In this document: piece after piece, positions 1 to 9,246 of the stretch
Layout: every line of letters starts with the position of its first letter
Numbering within the stretch: position 1 is the first letter of the stretch
Source of the DNA: an uncultured Sediminibacterium sp.
GTDB taxonomy: Bacteria; Bacteroidota; Bacteroidia; Chitinophagales; Chitinophagaceae
Direction: 5' to 3'
Length of the DNA stretch: 51,779 bases
NCBI GenBank assembly: GCA_937911175.1
Contig: CALDSE010000056.1
Coordinates: 1-51,779 of the forward strand
Made by a program: the position numbers and the translations under genes
Notes under the pieces: model-generated
The model's input: the letters and a program-made list of their open reading frames with translations, nothing else
The model's database searches: none
Told to the model about the DNA's origin: nothing

Positions 1-953
1 CTAGTATTTCTCAAATGCAAGAAATGAATTCTATTTCCAAATTGTCGAATCATGTCTGGTAAATTATTGTCTGCGCGAACGCCAAAAGAACCCGTGCAAA
101 AACAAAGTCCGTTATTTAAAGAAGGGACCGCATCCACTAAGGCTTGTATATCATTAGCTGTGCTTACCACCCTTGGTAGTCCTAAGATAGCATAAGGTGG
201 GTCATCGGGGTGAATGACTAATTGAATGCCGCATTCATCGGCAATAGGCACTATTTGCTCTAGAAAATAAATTAAATGTTTTCTCAACTCCCCTTCTCCT
301 ATTCCCTCATAAGTATTTAAAGCTGCGGCAAATTGTTCTAATGAAAAACTTTCTTCACTTCCAGGAAGCCCTTTAATAATATTGGCCTGCAATTCATTTT
401 TTTCAATTGTAGACATTTCATTAAATCGAATTTGAGCAGCTGCTATTTCTTCCTTTGTATAATTAGTTTGCGCCCCGGCTCTTTTTAAGATAAATAAATC
501 AAAGGCGATAAAGGCTGCTTTTTCAAATCGCAAAGCCAAAGAACCATCTTGCAGTGGAAAGGCTAAATGGGTTCTAGTCCAATCTACTACTGGCATAAAA
601 TTATAGGTCACTATTTTTATACCGCAGGTGCTTAAATTGCGAAGACTTATTTTATAGTTTTCAATATGTTTTTTAAAATCGCCTTTCTGTGTTTTAATAG
701 ATTCATGCACAGGTACACTTTCTACCACAGACCATCTAAGCCCTTTGGCTTCAATTATTTTTTTTCTAGCATTAATTTCTTCTACTGTCCATATTTCCCC
801 ATTAGCAATATGATGTAATGCTGTTACCACCCCTGTACAACCTGCTTGCCTAATATCCGCTAATGAAACAGGATCGGATGGACCAAACCAACGCATGGTC
901 TGCTCCATTCTGTATTCTATATTAGCATAAGAGGGACTATTATTCATAAGCAT
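1..953 (-). CDS. uxuA: Mannonate dehydratase UxuA, 3' end outside the window
   Basis: The minus frame is open from the ATG at 951-953 to the window edge, giving about 317 codons of a protein normally near 390 residues. The N-terminus reads [16 protein letters not shown] after a short leader, followed by [18 protein letters not shown], both typical of UxuA. Further on it has [18 protein letters not shown] and ends in [14 protein letters not shown] and HFLHLRNT, the metal-binding barrel region. UxuA dehydrates D-mannonate to 2-keto-3-deoxygluconate in cytoplasmic glucuronate catabolism. The start could instead be the ATG at 945-947. It begins 29 bases after the stop of the SDR gene, so the two probably form an operon. 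The C-terminus is cut only by the window. Confidence 0.93.
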   Translation of the reverse strand, partial: MLMNNSPSYANIEYRMEQTMRWFGPSDPVSLADIRQAGCTGVVTALHHIANGEIWTVEEINARKKIIEAKGLRWSVVESVPVHESIKTQKGDFKKHIENYKISLRNLSTCGIKIVTYNFMPVVDWTRTHLAFPLQDGSLALRFEKAAFIAFDLFILKRAGAQTNYTKEEIAAAQIRFNEMSTIEKNELQANIIKGLPGSEESFSLEQFAAALNTYEGIGEGELRKHLIYFLEQIVPIADECGIQLVIHPDDPPYAILGLPRVVSTANDIQALVDAVPSLNNGLCFCTGSFGVRADNNLPDMIRQFGNRIHFLHLRNT

Positions 954-982
954 TATAAGCAAAGCTTTTTCTTTCTTTTAAA

Positions 983-1810
983 TTAGACGCCAGTATTAAT
1001 GGTAAAACCTCCATCCACTCCAATATCCATGCCCGTTACAAATTTTGAAGCGTCACTTAATAACCATATTAATGCGCCCGTTAATTCATCTGGACTTCCA
1101 AATCTTTTAAAGGGCGTATTTTTAATAATTAAATTGCCTCTATCTGTTAAGCTACCATCTTCCTTGGTTAATAAATTTTTATTTTGTTTCGTTAGAAAAA
1201 AACCTGGCATAATGGAATTAATTCTTACTGCATCGCCATATCTGTTGGCCATTTCTACTGCAAACCATTTGGTATATAAATCAATGGCGGCCTTTCCCAT
1301 ACTATAGCCTAGTCCTCGTGTTACTGTTCTTTTTGAATTTACAGAAGAAATATTCACAATACTTCCTACTCCCGATTTTGCAATGGCAGGACCAAATACT
1401 TGCACCGGCAATAAAGTACCCCATACATTTAGCTCCATTGTTTTTTTCATCCCCTCCATATTCATTGTAAAGACATCTTGGTCGGGCGATAATACCCCTT
1501 CAGGTAAATTACCTCCTGCACCATTCACTAAACCATGAATAGTTCCATATGTATCTACTGCTTTATTCTTGGCGACTTCTAATTCAGCTTCCACAAGTAC
1601 ATTTGCTTTTAAAAACAAGGCTTCTCCCCCTTGGCTTCTAATAAATGCCGCACGCTCTTCGCCCAGCAACTCGTTTTGACCAATTAAAACTACAGTGGCC
1701 CCTTGCTTGGAAATAGCCTCTACAAAACTGCCCCCTAAAACCCCGGTGGCCCCTGTCACTACAATGACTTTATTTTTAAGTGTAAATAAATCCTGCTCTT
1801 GACTTCGCAT
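983..1810 (-). CDS. uxuB: SDR-family D-mannonate oxidoreductase (UxuB-type)
   Basis: A 275-residue short-chain dehydrogenase. The nucleotide-binding motif TGATGVLG is at about 19-26, NGAGGN is the SDR NAG-type motif, NISSVNS holds the catalytic serine and YSMGK the catalytic Tyr-x-x-x-Lys. The segments PGFFLTKQNKNLL, DGSLTDRG and VTGMDIGVDGGF closely resemble the SDR-type fructuronate reductase of Bacillus (YjmF). That enzyme interconverts D-fructuronate and D-mannonate with NAD(P)H, feeding the product to UxuA. Its position directly upstream of uxuA, 29 bases away on the same strand, supports this substrate over a generic SDR role. The start at 1810 gives full length with an intact Rossmann fold. 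Confidence 0.88.
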   Translation of the reverse strand: MRSQEQDLFTLKNKVIVVTGATGVLGGSFVEAISKQGATVVLIGQNELLGEERAAFIRSQGGEALFLKANVLVEAELEVAKNKAVDTYGTIHGLVNGAGGNLPEGVLSPDQDVFTMNMEGMKKTMELNVWGTLLPVQVFGPAIAKSGVGSIVNISSVNSKRTVTRGLGYSMGKAAIDLYTKWFAVEMANRYGDAVRINSIMPGFFLTKQNKNLLTKEDGSLTDRGNLIIKNTPFKRFGSPDELTGALIWLLSDASKFVTGMDIGVDGGFTINTGV

Positions 1811-1943
1811 AATTGAAATTTCTAATTAAAATGATTGGCTTAAGCCTTCGTTTTTCGTTGCTGTAATTTAATTATAAAAATCCATCTTAAGCAAGATTTA
1901 GGCCCTAAATACATAGGCAGTTTATAATTCAACAATTAGTGCC

Positions 1944-1951
1944 TATTTTTG
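1944..1951 (+). promoter_or_regulatory. Possible -7 box of ubiX (TATTTTTG)
   Basis: TATTTTTG fits the Bacteroidota -7 consensus TAnnTTTG and lies ten bases before the ubiX ATG. No clear -33 TTG was seen at the usual spacing, so the call rests on one short motif. Confidence 0.35.
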
Positions 1952-1961
1952 TTAATAGTAT

Positions 1962-2522
1962 ATGAATAAAATTGTAGTAGCCATCACAGGGGCCAGTGGC
2001 GCCATTTACGCTAAATGCTTATTAGATAGTTTAAGCCAAATGCCGGACCAGATAGAGGCCGTGGGCATTGTCATGAGTGATAATGCAAAGGTAGTTTGGG
2101 AGACAGAATTAGGCAACAAAGACTACAGCAAGTACCCCTTTCATTTTTATCAAAAAAACGATTTTAACGCCCCCTTTGCCTCAGGCTCGGCTCAATTTAA
2201 TTCTATGATTATTGTGCCCTGCAGTATGGGTACTTTAGGGCGTATTGCAAGTGGTATAAGCGATGATTTAGTGACTAGGGCTGCAGATGTGATTTTAAAA
2301 GAAAGAAGAAAGCTCATACTAGTGGCACGCGAAACACCTTATAACTTAATTCATATTAAAAATATGGAAACAATCACCTTAGCTGGTGGTATTATTTGTC
2401 CGGCTACTCCTAGTTTTTATAGCAAGCCTCAAACGATTGAAGAAGTAGCTTATACAGTGGTGCACCGCATACTTGACTTAGCGGGACTAAAAGCAAGTAG
2501 TTATCGTTGGGGAAATAAATAA
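1962..2522 (+). CDS. ubiX: Flavin prenyltransferase UbiX
   Basis: A 186-residue protein of normal family length. The N-terminus IVVAITGASGAIYAKCLL is the flavin-binding start of UbiX/Pad1. IIVPCSMGTLGRIASG, VTRAADVILKERRKLILVAR and ETPYNLIHIKNM carry the conserved FMN and prenyl-phosphate contacts. UbiX attaches a dimethylallyl unit to FMN, making the prenylated cofactor used by UbiD-type decarboxylases. No ubiD is nearby. Because this phylum mostly uses menaquinone, the partner may be a UbiD homologue in that pathway or another decarboxylase; that part is inference. The gene stands alone on the plus strand and converges with clpC across a hairpin terminator. Confidence 0.95.
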   Translation: MNKIVVAITGASGAIYAKCLLDSLSQMPDQIEAVGIVMSDNAKVVWETELGNKDYSKYPFHFYQKNDFNAPFASGSAQFNSMIIVPCSMGTLGRIASGISDDLVTRAADVILKERRKLILVARETPYNLIHIKNMETITLAGGIICPATPSFYSKPQTIEEVAYTVVHRILDLAGLKASSYRWGNK

Positions 2523-2591
2523 ATAAATAAAAATTAATACTCTTTTAAAATATAAAGGTTTATTATAAACTTAGTTCGAAAATTTTTCCAT

Positions 2592-2623
2592 AAAAAAGGC
2601 CCCCTTATCTAGGAGGCCTTTTT
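2592..2623. terminator. Bidirectional intrinsic terminator between ubiX and clpC
   Basis: An A-run plus GGCC arm and a GGCC plus T-run arm pair around a TTATCTA loop, with one internal mismatch. It sits between convergent ubiX and clpC and has A/T tracts on both sides, so it can serve both directions. Confidence 0.85.
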
Positions 2624-2639
2624 AATTATATTTCAAGAC

Positions 2640-5228
2640 TTAATCTTCTTTTGGTTCTTTAGGAGCCTTTGGCGCTTTCTCTTTTTCCTTTTTTTGTAAA
2701 GTAAAAACAAGCTTCGTATTTTCTTTATCTAAATCGCCTATTAAGGTATCGCCTTCTTTAACACTGTGGTTTAAGATTTCTTCCGCTAGAGGATCTTCGA
2801 TATATTTTTGAATGGCTCTATGTAAAGGTCTTGCTCCAAATTGAACATCATAGCCTTTATCTGCAATAAAGCCTTTAGCCTCTTCAGATAAAACTAAGTT
2901 CAAACCTAAAGTCACTAAACGACCTAATACGTTTTTCATGATAATGTCAATGATTAAGAAAATATTTTCTTTGGTCAATGAATTAAACACTACCACATCG
3001 TCTACTCTATTTAAAAATTCAGGAGAGAAAGTTCTCTTTAATGCTTTTTCAATAACAGATCTGTTGTTTTCGTCGGTTTGAAGTACACGCGTAGCAGTCG
3101 CAAATCCTACTCCATCCCCAAACTCTTTTAATTGACGAGCGCCAATATTTGAAGTCATGATAATTAAAGTATTTTTAAAATCTACTTTTCTACCTAGGCC
3201 ATCTGTTAATATACCATCATCTAATACTTGTAATAAAATATTATAAATATCTGGATGTGCTTTTTCAATTTCATCTAAAAGTATGACGCAGTATGGCTTA
3301 CGGCGTACCTTCTCTGTTAACTGACCGCCTTCTTCATAGCCTACATAACCCGGAGGCGCTCCAATTAAACGGCTTACAGAAAACTTTTCCATATACTCAC
3401 TCATATCAATTCTAATTAAAGAATCTTCTGAGTCAAATAAATTTCTGGCAAGCGCACGAGCCAACTCTGTTTTACCTACGCCTGTTGGACCTAAGAAAAT
3501 AAAAGTACCAATAGGTTTTTTTGGATCCTTTAAGCCCACTCTATTTCTTTGAATGGCTTTCACTACTTTTCCTAAAGCTTCATCTTGTCCAATGACTTCG
3601 GTTTTCATTTCCTCCGTCATTTTTTTAAGCTTAGTCGTTTCTGCTTCCACCATTCTTTTTACAGGAATGCCCGTCATCATGCTTACTACTTCTGCAATAT
3701 TTTCTTCGTTGATAGGGAAACGCTTATTCTTACTTTCTTCTTCCCAACTTGTTTTCGCTTTTTCTAAAGCTTCGCCTAATTTCTTTTCTGTATCTCTTAA
3801 GCTAGCCGCTTCTTCAAAGCGTTGGCTTTTCACCACTCTATTTTTCTCGTTCTTAACTTCTTCAATTTGTTTTTCTAAATCAACAATATCCAAAGGCACA
3901 TTAATATTTTTCAAATGCACTCTTGCACCCACTTCATCTAATACATCAATGGCTTTGTCTGGAAGTAAACGGTCGGTCATATAACGGTCGCTTAATTTCA
4001 CACAAGCTTCAATGGCTTCTTGATCGTATACAACGCTATGATAATCCTCGTATTTAGATTTGATATTATTTAAGATAATAATAGTATCGGCTACACTAGG
4101 TGGCTCAATAATTACTTTTTGGAAACGTCTATCTAAGGCACCATCTTTTTCAATGTGCATTCTGTATTCATCTAAAGTAGATGCACCAATACATTGTAAT
4201 TCTCCACGCGCTAAGGCTGGCTTGAAAATATTAGAAGCGTCTAAGGAACCACTTGCTCCACCAGCACCTACAATAGTATGTATTTCATCAATAAATAAAA
4301 TAACGTCTCTGTTTTTTTCAAGCTCATTCATAATGGCCTTCATACGCTCTTCAAACTGTCCTCTGTATTTAGTACCTGCAACTAGTGCTGCTAAGTCTAA
4401 AGAAATGACACGTTTATCGAATAATACACGGCTTACTTTTCTTTGCACAATACGAAGGGCTAAACCTTCAACAATGGCTGTCTTACCCACACCCGGCTCC
4501 CCTATTAAAATGGGATTATTCTTTTTTCTTCTGCTTAAAATTTGACTAACTCTTTCTATTTCTGCATCACGACCAACTATAGGATCCAATGAATCCATTT
4601 CTGCAAGCTTGGTAATATCACGACCAAAATTATCTAGTACCGGTGTTTTTGATTTATTTGCACTAGCAGGCTTTGCTTTGGATGCAGCACCAAAGGCACC
4701 TCCACCTCCACCTCTTTTCTCTTCTTCAAATTCATCATCTCCTTCTTCAGGAAATTCTGCACTAGGGCGATTGATAGGCTCATCTGTATTTGATCCAATC
4801 ATACCCAATTCAGTTCTGAATAAATCATAGTCAATATCAAATTGATTTAAAATTTGAGTCGCTATGTTTTCTTTATTTTTTAAAATGCTTAAAAGTAAAT
4901 GCTCTGTTTCTACCATCGGACTTTTAAGTGCCTTGGCTTCAAGTACTGTAACACGAATTACTTTTTCAGCCTGCTTGGTTAATGGCAAACTATTTATGTT
5001 GGCTACATTCTTTCCCGACTTATCCTTCACGGCTAATTCAATCTCTTTTCTAAGTTCTGCTAAATTTACATTCAACTGCTTCAATACCTTTATCGCCGTA
5101 TTTTCCTGGTCTCTTATAAGGCCTAGCATTAAATGCTCGGCGCCTATAAAGTCATTACCTAATCTCAAAGCCTCTTCACGGCTATAAGAGATGATTTCCT
5201 TAACTTGTGTTGAAAAATTATTATCCAT
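2640..5228 (-). CDS. clpC: ClpC-type AAA+ unfoldase of the Clp protease
   Basis: An 862-residue Hsp100 protein. Two Clp_N repeats fill about 1-145. A linker of acidic residues and five glycines (about 160-180) leads to the first AAA+ module with Walker A GEPGVGKT at 243-250 and [11 protein letters not shown] coiled-coil M-domain follows (about 430-480), then the second AAA+ module with GPTGVGKTE and [15 protein letters not shown] near the C-terminus matches the ClpP-docking loop. The tail is rich in Lys, Pro and Glu. ClpC unfolds proteins and feeds them to ClpP; the M-domain usually takes adaptors, none of which is visible here. It is transcribed divergently from the STAS gene. Confidence 0.96.
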   Translation of the reverse strand: MDNNFSTQVKEIISYSREEALRLGNDFIGAEHLMLGLIRDQENTAIKVLKQLNVNLAELRKEIELAVKDKSGKNVANINSLPLTKQAEKVIRVTVLEAKALKSPMVETEHLLLSILKNKENIATQILNQFDIDYDLFRTELGMIGSNTDEPINRPSAEFPEEGDDEFEEEKRGGGGGAFGAASKAKPASANKSKTPVLDNFGRDITKLAEMDSLDPIVGRDAEIERVSQILSRRKKNNPILIGEPGVGKTAIVEGLALRIVQRKVSRVLFDKRVISLDLAALVAGTKYRGQFEERMKAIMNELEKNRDVILFIDEIHTIVGAGGASGSLDASNIFKPALARGELQCIGASTLDEYRMHIEKDGALDRRFQKVIIEPPSVADTIIILNNIKSKYEDYHSVVYDQEAIEACVKLSDRYMTDRLLPDKAIDVLDEVGARVHLKNINVPLDIVDLEKQIEEVKNEKNRVVKSQRFEEAASLRDTEKKLGEALEKAKTSWEEESKNKRFPINEENIAEVVSMMTGIPVKRMVEAETTKLKKMTEEMKTEVIGQDEALGKVVKAIQRNRVGLKDPKKPIGTFIFLGPTGVGKTELARALARNLFDSEDSLIRIDMSEYMEKFSVSRLIGAPPGYVGYEEGGQLTEKVRRKPYCVILLDEIEKAHPDIYNILLQVLDDGILTDGLGRKVDFKNTLIIMTSNIGARQLKEFGDGVGFATATRVLQTDENNRSVIEKALKRTFSPEFLNRVDDVVVFNSLTKENIFLIIDIIMKNVLGRLVTLGLNLVLSEEAKGFIADKGYDVQFGARPLHRAIQKYIEDPLAEEILNHSVKEGDTLIGDLDKENTKLVFTLQKKEKEKAPKAPKEPKED

Positions 5229-5323
5229 ATATTTATTTCGATCTGTTACAAGAATAACGAATATTTTTGACCTAAAGTATGTTAAGTATTACTTGTTTAT
5301 CAACCATTTATTATTAAGCCAAT

Positions 5324-5719
5324 ATGCAATACAAAACCGAACTTAAAGAGAAATTTACTGTTATCACCATTCTCGAGAATAGCCTTAGTTCAAATCTCGT
5401 GCCAGAATTAGCCCAAATTATCGCTAAAATTGGTGCCGAAGCCCCTAAAAACCTGGTATTGAACCTAGGCCAAGTGGCTCGTTGGGAGTTACCGGTTATT
5501 GCCCAATTAGCAGAGGGACAGGGCAGCTTCTATGAGAATAATACCTCATTTGTCATTTGCGGCCTGTCAAATAGCCTTCAAGACACCCTAGATTTGACCG
5601 AATATGCCGAAATAATGAACATTACCCCCACAGAATCAGAGGCTTGGGACATTGTTCAAATGGAGGAAATTGAAAGGGAGTTACTAGACAGCGATGATAT
5701 GGAGTTTTCGAACCAATAA
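5324..5719 (+). CDS. Small STAS-domain protein (anti-sigma antagonist-like)
   Basis: A 131-residue soluble protein with no membrane segment or signal. The pattern FTVITILENSLSSNLVPELAQ, then a hydrophobic strand LVLNLGQV and FVICGLSNSLQDTLDL, matches the strand-helix order of STAS domains. STAS proteins often act in partner-switching with an anti-sigma kinase and are controlled by phosphorylation of a Ser or Thr at the end of the second strand. Here that position reads GQVARWELP, without an obvious D-S/T-S-G, so a phospho-switch is doubtful. The acidic tail (about 112-131) is unusual. It lies 39 bases before dnaG. The specific role is unknown. Confidence 0.7.
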   Translation: MQYKTELKEKFTVITILENSLSSNLVPELAQIIAKIGAEAPKNLVLNLGQVARWELPVIAQLAEGQGSFYENNTSFVICGLSNSLQDTLDLTEYAEIMNITPTESEAWDIVQMEEIERELLDSDDMEFSNQ

Positions 5720-5745
5720 TAGCCCTATTTTCTCTTAAGATTAGT

Positions 5746-5753
5746 TATTTTCG
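5746..5753 (+). promoter_or_regulatory. Possible -7 box of dnaG (TATTTTCG)
   Basis: TATTTTCG differs from TAnnTTTG at one base and ends five bases before the dnaG ATG. No TTG was seen at the -33 position. If used, the transcript would have almost no leader. Confidence 0.3.
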
Positions 5754-5758
5754 CCCTC

Positions 5759-7681
5759 ATGATTACCTCGAATACCATTCAACAAATCACCAACCGAATT
5801 GACATCATTGATGTAGTGGGTGAATTTGTGAAATTGAAAAAAAGAGGTACCAACTTTATAGGCAACTGCCCTTTTCACAACGAAAAATCTCCTTCTTTTA
5901 CCGTTTCCCCCGCTAAAGAAATTTACAAGTGTTTTGGCTGTGGCAAAAGCGGCAATACCATTACTTTTTTAATGGAGCATGAGAAGTATAGTTATGTAGA
6001 GTCTTTAAGATGGTTAGCAGCAAGGTATAATATTGAAATTGAAGAAACGGAAAGTAGTCCTGCTCAAAAATTAGCACAACAAGTAGCCGATAGTTTATAT
6101 GCGATTAATAATTTCGCAATGGATTTTTTCGCAAAGCAATACTGGGAAACAGAGGCTGGTGAATCTATTGCACAAAGCTATATGCAACATAGAGGTTTTT
6201 TAAAACCCATTGTTGAAAAATTTAAAATTGGCTACAACCCTTCCGATAAAGATAGTTTAGCCAAGGCCTTAATTCAAAATCAATTCAATCCTGAACTTTT
6301 TGCAAAAACAGGTTTAGTAGTGGAGCGCAATGGCGAGTGGCAGGATAATTATAGAGACCGTATTATTTTTCCTATTCACAATACCACTGGAAAAATTATT
6401 GGATTTGGTGCAAGACAAATTGCAAAAAATGATAAATCACCTAAATACATTAACTCTCCCGAGAATGATATTTATGTAAAGAGTAAAATTTTATATGGTT
6501 CTTATTTTGCAAGAACTTCAATTGATAAATTAAATGAGTGTTTACTCGTAGAAGGTTATACCGATGTAGTTAGTTTACACCAAGCAGGTATTGAAAATGT
6601 GGTGGCTAGTGGTGGTACTTCTTTAACCATTGACCAGTTAAGGCTTATTAAAAAATATACACAGAACCTTACCATTATTTATGATGGAGATGCAGCGGGT
6701 GTAAAGGCTGCCTTGCGCGGATTAGATATGGCCTTGGAAGAAGGATTGAATGTGCAACTAGTATTAATTCCAGATAAAGAAGATCCAGATAGTTATGTCA
6801 ATAAAGTAGGACCAGACGCTTTTAGAGAATTTGTACAATCGGCTAAAAAAGATTTTGTACTCTTTCAATTAGAAGTGCAATTAAAAGAAGTGGGTGGCGA
6901 CTTGAATAAGAAGAATGCCTTAGTGAATCAGATTGCAGAGACATTAAGTAAAATTAATAAACCAGAAGATTTTACCAAGCTACAAGAATATGTAAGAAAG
7001 TGTGCTTCCCTACTGCGTATTGACGAGACAGGCTTAACGCAGTTAGTGAACAAGTTTAAGCGTGATAAGATAGTTAAAGAAGAAAAGAAAATGTCTTATG
7101 ACGAAGCGGCTATTCTAATGCCTAGCTTTCCTCAAGGACAAGAACAGGATACCGACTTATTTACAGATAAAGACTTAGCCCACGAGAAAAATTTAGTGAA
7201 ACTTATTATTGATTATGGTAACGAACTTACTAAAGAAAATAAATTAGTGGCACAGTGGATTTTTGATGAAATAGAAAGCTTCCCTTTAGAAAATGAGGAT
7301 ATGGTTTATTTGGTAGAGGCTTATAAAAAATGGTTTTATGCAGGTAAGCTACCCAATGGCAAAACGCTTCAATACCATGAAGATGAAAGAGTACAAAAAT
7401 GGGTAGTGAGTTTATTTGAACCCGACCATGAATTAAGTACTAGATGGAATGAGAAATTAGGAAAGCCAGAACGCGAAGATGTAAAAGATATTATTAATGA
7501 AATTGAAATAGGCTTAATGTACTTTAAATTAAGAAAGGTAAAGAAGATGATTAGCCAAAATCAAATGGACCTAGAAACGGCACCTGAAAAAGAACAAATA
7601 CAATTACTTCAAATACATAAGCATTTAAAAGAAGTAGAGCGTGCATTAACGCAAGGTATTGGAACGGTGATTATGAAGTAG
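5759..7681 (+). CDS. dnaG: DNA primase DnaG
   Basis: A 640-residue replicative primase that lays RNA primers for the replication fork. The CHC2 zinc finger uses Cys37, His40, Cys58 and Cys61. The catalytic core contains RIIFPIHNTTGKIIGFGAR and the Toprim motifs LLVEGYTDVVSLHQAG and IIYDGDAAG, which provide the acidic metal ligands, followed by PDKEDPDSYV. The region after about 430 is the divergent helicase-binding part. Length is normal. The gene follows the STAS gene on the same strand with a 39-base gap, so the two may be co-transcribed. Confidence 0.97.
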   Translation: MITSNTIQQITNRIDIIDVVGEFVKLKKRGTNFIGNCPFHNEKSPSFTVSPAKEIYKCFGCGKSGNTITFLMEHEKYSYVESLRWLAARYNIEIEETESSPAQKLAQQVADSLYAINNFAMDFFAKQYWETEAGESIAQSYMQHRGFLKPIVEKFKIGYNPSDKDSLAKALIQNQFNPELFAKTGLVVERNGEWQDNYRDRIIFPIHNTTGKIIGFGARQIAKNDKSPKYINSPENDIYVKSKILYGSYFARTSIDKLNECLLVEGYTDVVSLHQAGIENVVASGGTSLTIDQLRLIKKYTQNLTIIYDGDAAGVKAALRGLDMALEEGLNVQLVLIPDKEDPDSYVNKVGPDAFREFVQSAKKDFVLFQLEVQLKEVGGDLNKKNALVNQIAETLSKINKPEDFTKLQEYVRKCASLLRIDETGLTQLVNKFKRDKIVKEEKKMSYDEAAILMPSFPQGQEQDTDLFTDKDLAHEKNLVKLIIDYGNELTKENKLVAQWIFDEIESFPLENEDMVYLVEAYKKWFYAGKLPNGKTLQYHEDERVQKWVVSLFEPDHELSTRWNEKLGKPEREDVKDIINEIEIGLMYFKLRKVKKMISQNQMDLETAPEKEQIQLLQIHKHLKEVERALTQGIGTVIMK

Positions 7682-7722
7682 CCCCTAAATAACAAAAGGC
7701 TCCTTAAAATCATTAGAGTGTA

Positions 7723-7763
7723 AATTTATTATTTTTTATATTTTATAAAAAAAATAATAAATT
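7723..7763. terminator. A/T-only hairpin between dnaG and the YdeI gene
   Basis: AATTTATTATTTTTT at 7723-7737 pairs perfectly over 15 bases with 7749-7763 around an 11-base A/T loop. It sits between two convergent genes and touches the stop codon of the minus-strand one. Its symmetry suggests a bidirectional terminator, although it lacks the usual GC core. Confidence 0.6.
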
Positions 7764-8432
7764 CTACTTCTCGGACGGGCTATTCTTCCCTGCTAATAAT
7801 TTTTCTAAAGTTGATTCCAAACGCTTTTGTTTAGTTTCTTCTTTCTTCGCACCTTGAATCCAACTTAAATATTCTTTTTGGTTCAATATAGATAAAGAGA
7901 CAAAGAATTCTCTAGCCTCTTCATGTGCACCAAATAATTTATCTAATTCTATAGGAAGGGCAATTAATCTTTTTTCAAAATCGTCTACTTTAATATCGGC
8001 AGCCTTGAATTCAACAAAGGTTCTGTTTCTATTAGGTATTTGGTCTAATTTCTTAAAACGCATTGCTGTCCAAACATGGTCCAAGGTAACTTGTCTTACC
8101 GCCTCGTATTCGTTCTTCGATAAAATTTCCCAGCTAGCGTCTCTGTTTAAATCAGATACAATTTTAGAAGTCGTCTTTGGATAAGCAATCCATAATTTAC
8201 TCTCTGGATGTAAGGCTGGAAATACCTCTTTTAAGATATTATTCAATTGTAATTGATTGATAGCGAAAATAAGCGCAAAATCAATTTTTCTAGTCTTTAA
8301 TAAGGGGGTCAAGTTCTTGTTGTAAGAAAGCTTAGCAAATTGCTTCTCTACAGAAGAAGGTAGGCCTTGGATCAGTAAATTTTTCTCTTCCTTTAGTTGC
8401 AATTTCTCTAAAATATTCTGATTACCTGACAT
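7764..8432 (-). CDS. YdeI/OmpD-associated family protein
   Basis: A 222-residue soluble protein in two parts. The N-terminal half has a stretch ALIFAINQLQLNNILKEVFP followed by LWIAYPKTTSKI, as in DUF3052-type domains. The C-terminal part has the ARDxF-like EAREFFVSLSILNQKEYLSW and AKKEETKQKRLE, the hallmark of the YdeI/OmpD-associated family. That C-terminal family has been linked to resistance to antimicrobial peptides and bacteriocins in a few bacteria, but its biochemistry is poorly known. The gene is monocistronic by layout. A TAACTTCG box at 8456-8463 on the minus strand, 24 bases upstream of the start, could be its promoter. Confidence 0.75.
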   Translation of the reverse strand: MSGNQNILEKLQLKEEKNLLIQGLPSSVEKQFAKLSYNKNLTPLLKTRKIDFALIFAINQLQLNNILKEVFPALHPESKLWIAYPKTTSKIVSDLNRDASWEILSKNEYEAVRQVTLDHVWTAMRFKKLDQIPNRNRTFVEFKAADIKVDDFEKRLIALPIELDKLFGAHEEAREFFVSLSILNQKEYLSWIQGAKKEETKQKRLESTLEKLLAGKNSPSEK

Positions 8433-8529
8433 AGCTTTAAAGTTTTAACGGACGGCGAAGTTACGAAATTCTAATTTTTTAGAACCACAAATTTGGGTGA
8501 AATCTTAAAAAAATTTGATGCGCAAATTC

Positions 8530-9171
8530 TTATTTAAGGTTTCTTCTATCTCTGTTTTTGAAAATGGGCACTTTGTTTTCGGTACCCTTCATAAGCCTGG
8601 AGATGTTTTTCTGATGAGAAACCACCACCATCATTGCCACTATTATTGCGAAAAGGCGATAGATGGTCTCCTTTTCTTTGAAAATAAAGAGGATCAATAC
8701 CATAAAAGCTACCCCCGCCAAAATAGAGCTTAATGATACAAATCGAGTTGAAAGTAAAGTGATTAAGAAAACCACTAAGCAAAGTAAGGCCACCATAGGT
8801 TGAATAGCTAAGGCCATTCCCAATAAGGTTGCCACCCCTTTTCCACCTCTAAAATTGGCAAAAATGGGAAATATATGTCCAAGGACAGCCACCATACCTA
8901 GGGCTATCATAAAATTAGTTCTTGCTAGTTCGTTGGTTAAATAAAATGGAATAAGAATGTATAAAGATGTTGCAACAACCCCCTTGGTAACATCTACAAG
9001 CATTACAAAGCTGCCCCATTTAGAACCTAATACTCTAAAAGAATTGGTTGCACCTGCATTTCCACTTCCGTAATCTCTAATATCAATACCAAACACCGAC
9101 TTACTCACCCACACTGCTGTAGGAATAGAGCCGATGATATAGGCCAGTATAATTAGAATAATTTCTGTCAT
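8530..9171 (-). CDS. plsY: Glycerol-3-phosphate acyltransferase PlsY
   Basis: A 213-residue membrane enzyme transferring acyl groups from acyl-phosphate to glycerol-3-phosphate, the first step of phospholipid synthesis. Motif 1 IGSIPTAVWVSK and GIDIRDYGSGNAGATNSFRVLG, motif 2 GHIFPIFANFRGGKGVATLLG and the later SLSSILAG stretch match PlsY, and about five hydrophobic segments are visible. The N-terminus MTEIILIILAYIIGSIP fixes the start. The last 20 residues are basic. A -7-like box TATCTTTG lies at 9191-9198 on the minus strand, so the gene may have its own promoter downstream of prmA. Confidence 0.95.
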   Translation of the reverse strand: MTEIILIILAYIIGSIPTAVWVSKSVFGIDIRDYGSGNAGATNSFRVLGSKWGSFVMLVDVTKGVVATSLYILIPFYLTNELARTNFMIALGMVAVLGHIFPIFANFRGGKGVATLLGMALAIQPMVALLCLVVFLITLLSTRFVSLSSILAGVAFMVLILFIFKEKETIYRLFAIIVAMMVVVSHQKNISRLMKGTENKVPIFKNRDRRNLK

Positions 9172-9246
9172 AGTAAATTTGGTTGGACGGCAAAGATACG
9201 ACGAAAAAAATTAATGATTTGTTAACACAGGCTGTTAAACATTAAA

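Noticed and set aside
3553..4545. Long plus-strand frames within clpC
   Set aside because: They are antisense shadows of a strongly conserved gene, with Ser/Leu/Phe-rich composition typical of such frames.
8515..8733. Plus-strand frame with a run of four histidines, suggesting a metal-binding peptide
   Set aside because: It is antisense to the conserved C-terminal part of plsY, has no promoter, and its His run mirrors the Met/Val stretch of PlsY.
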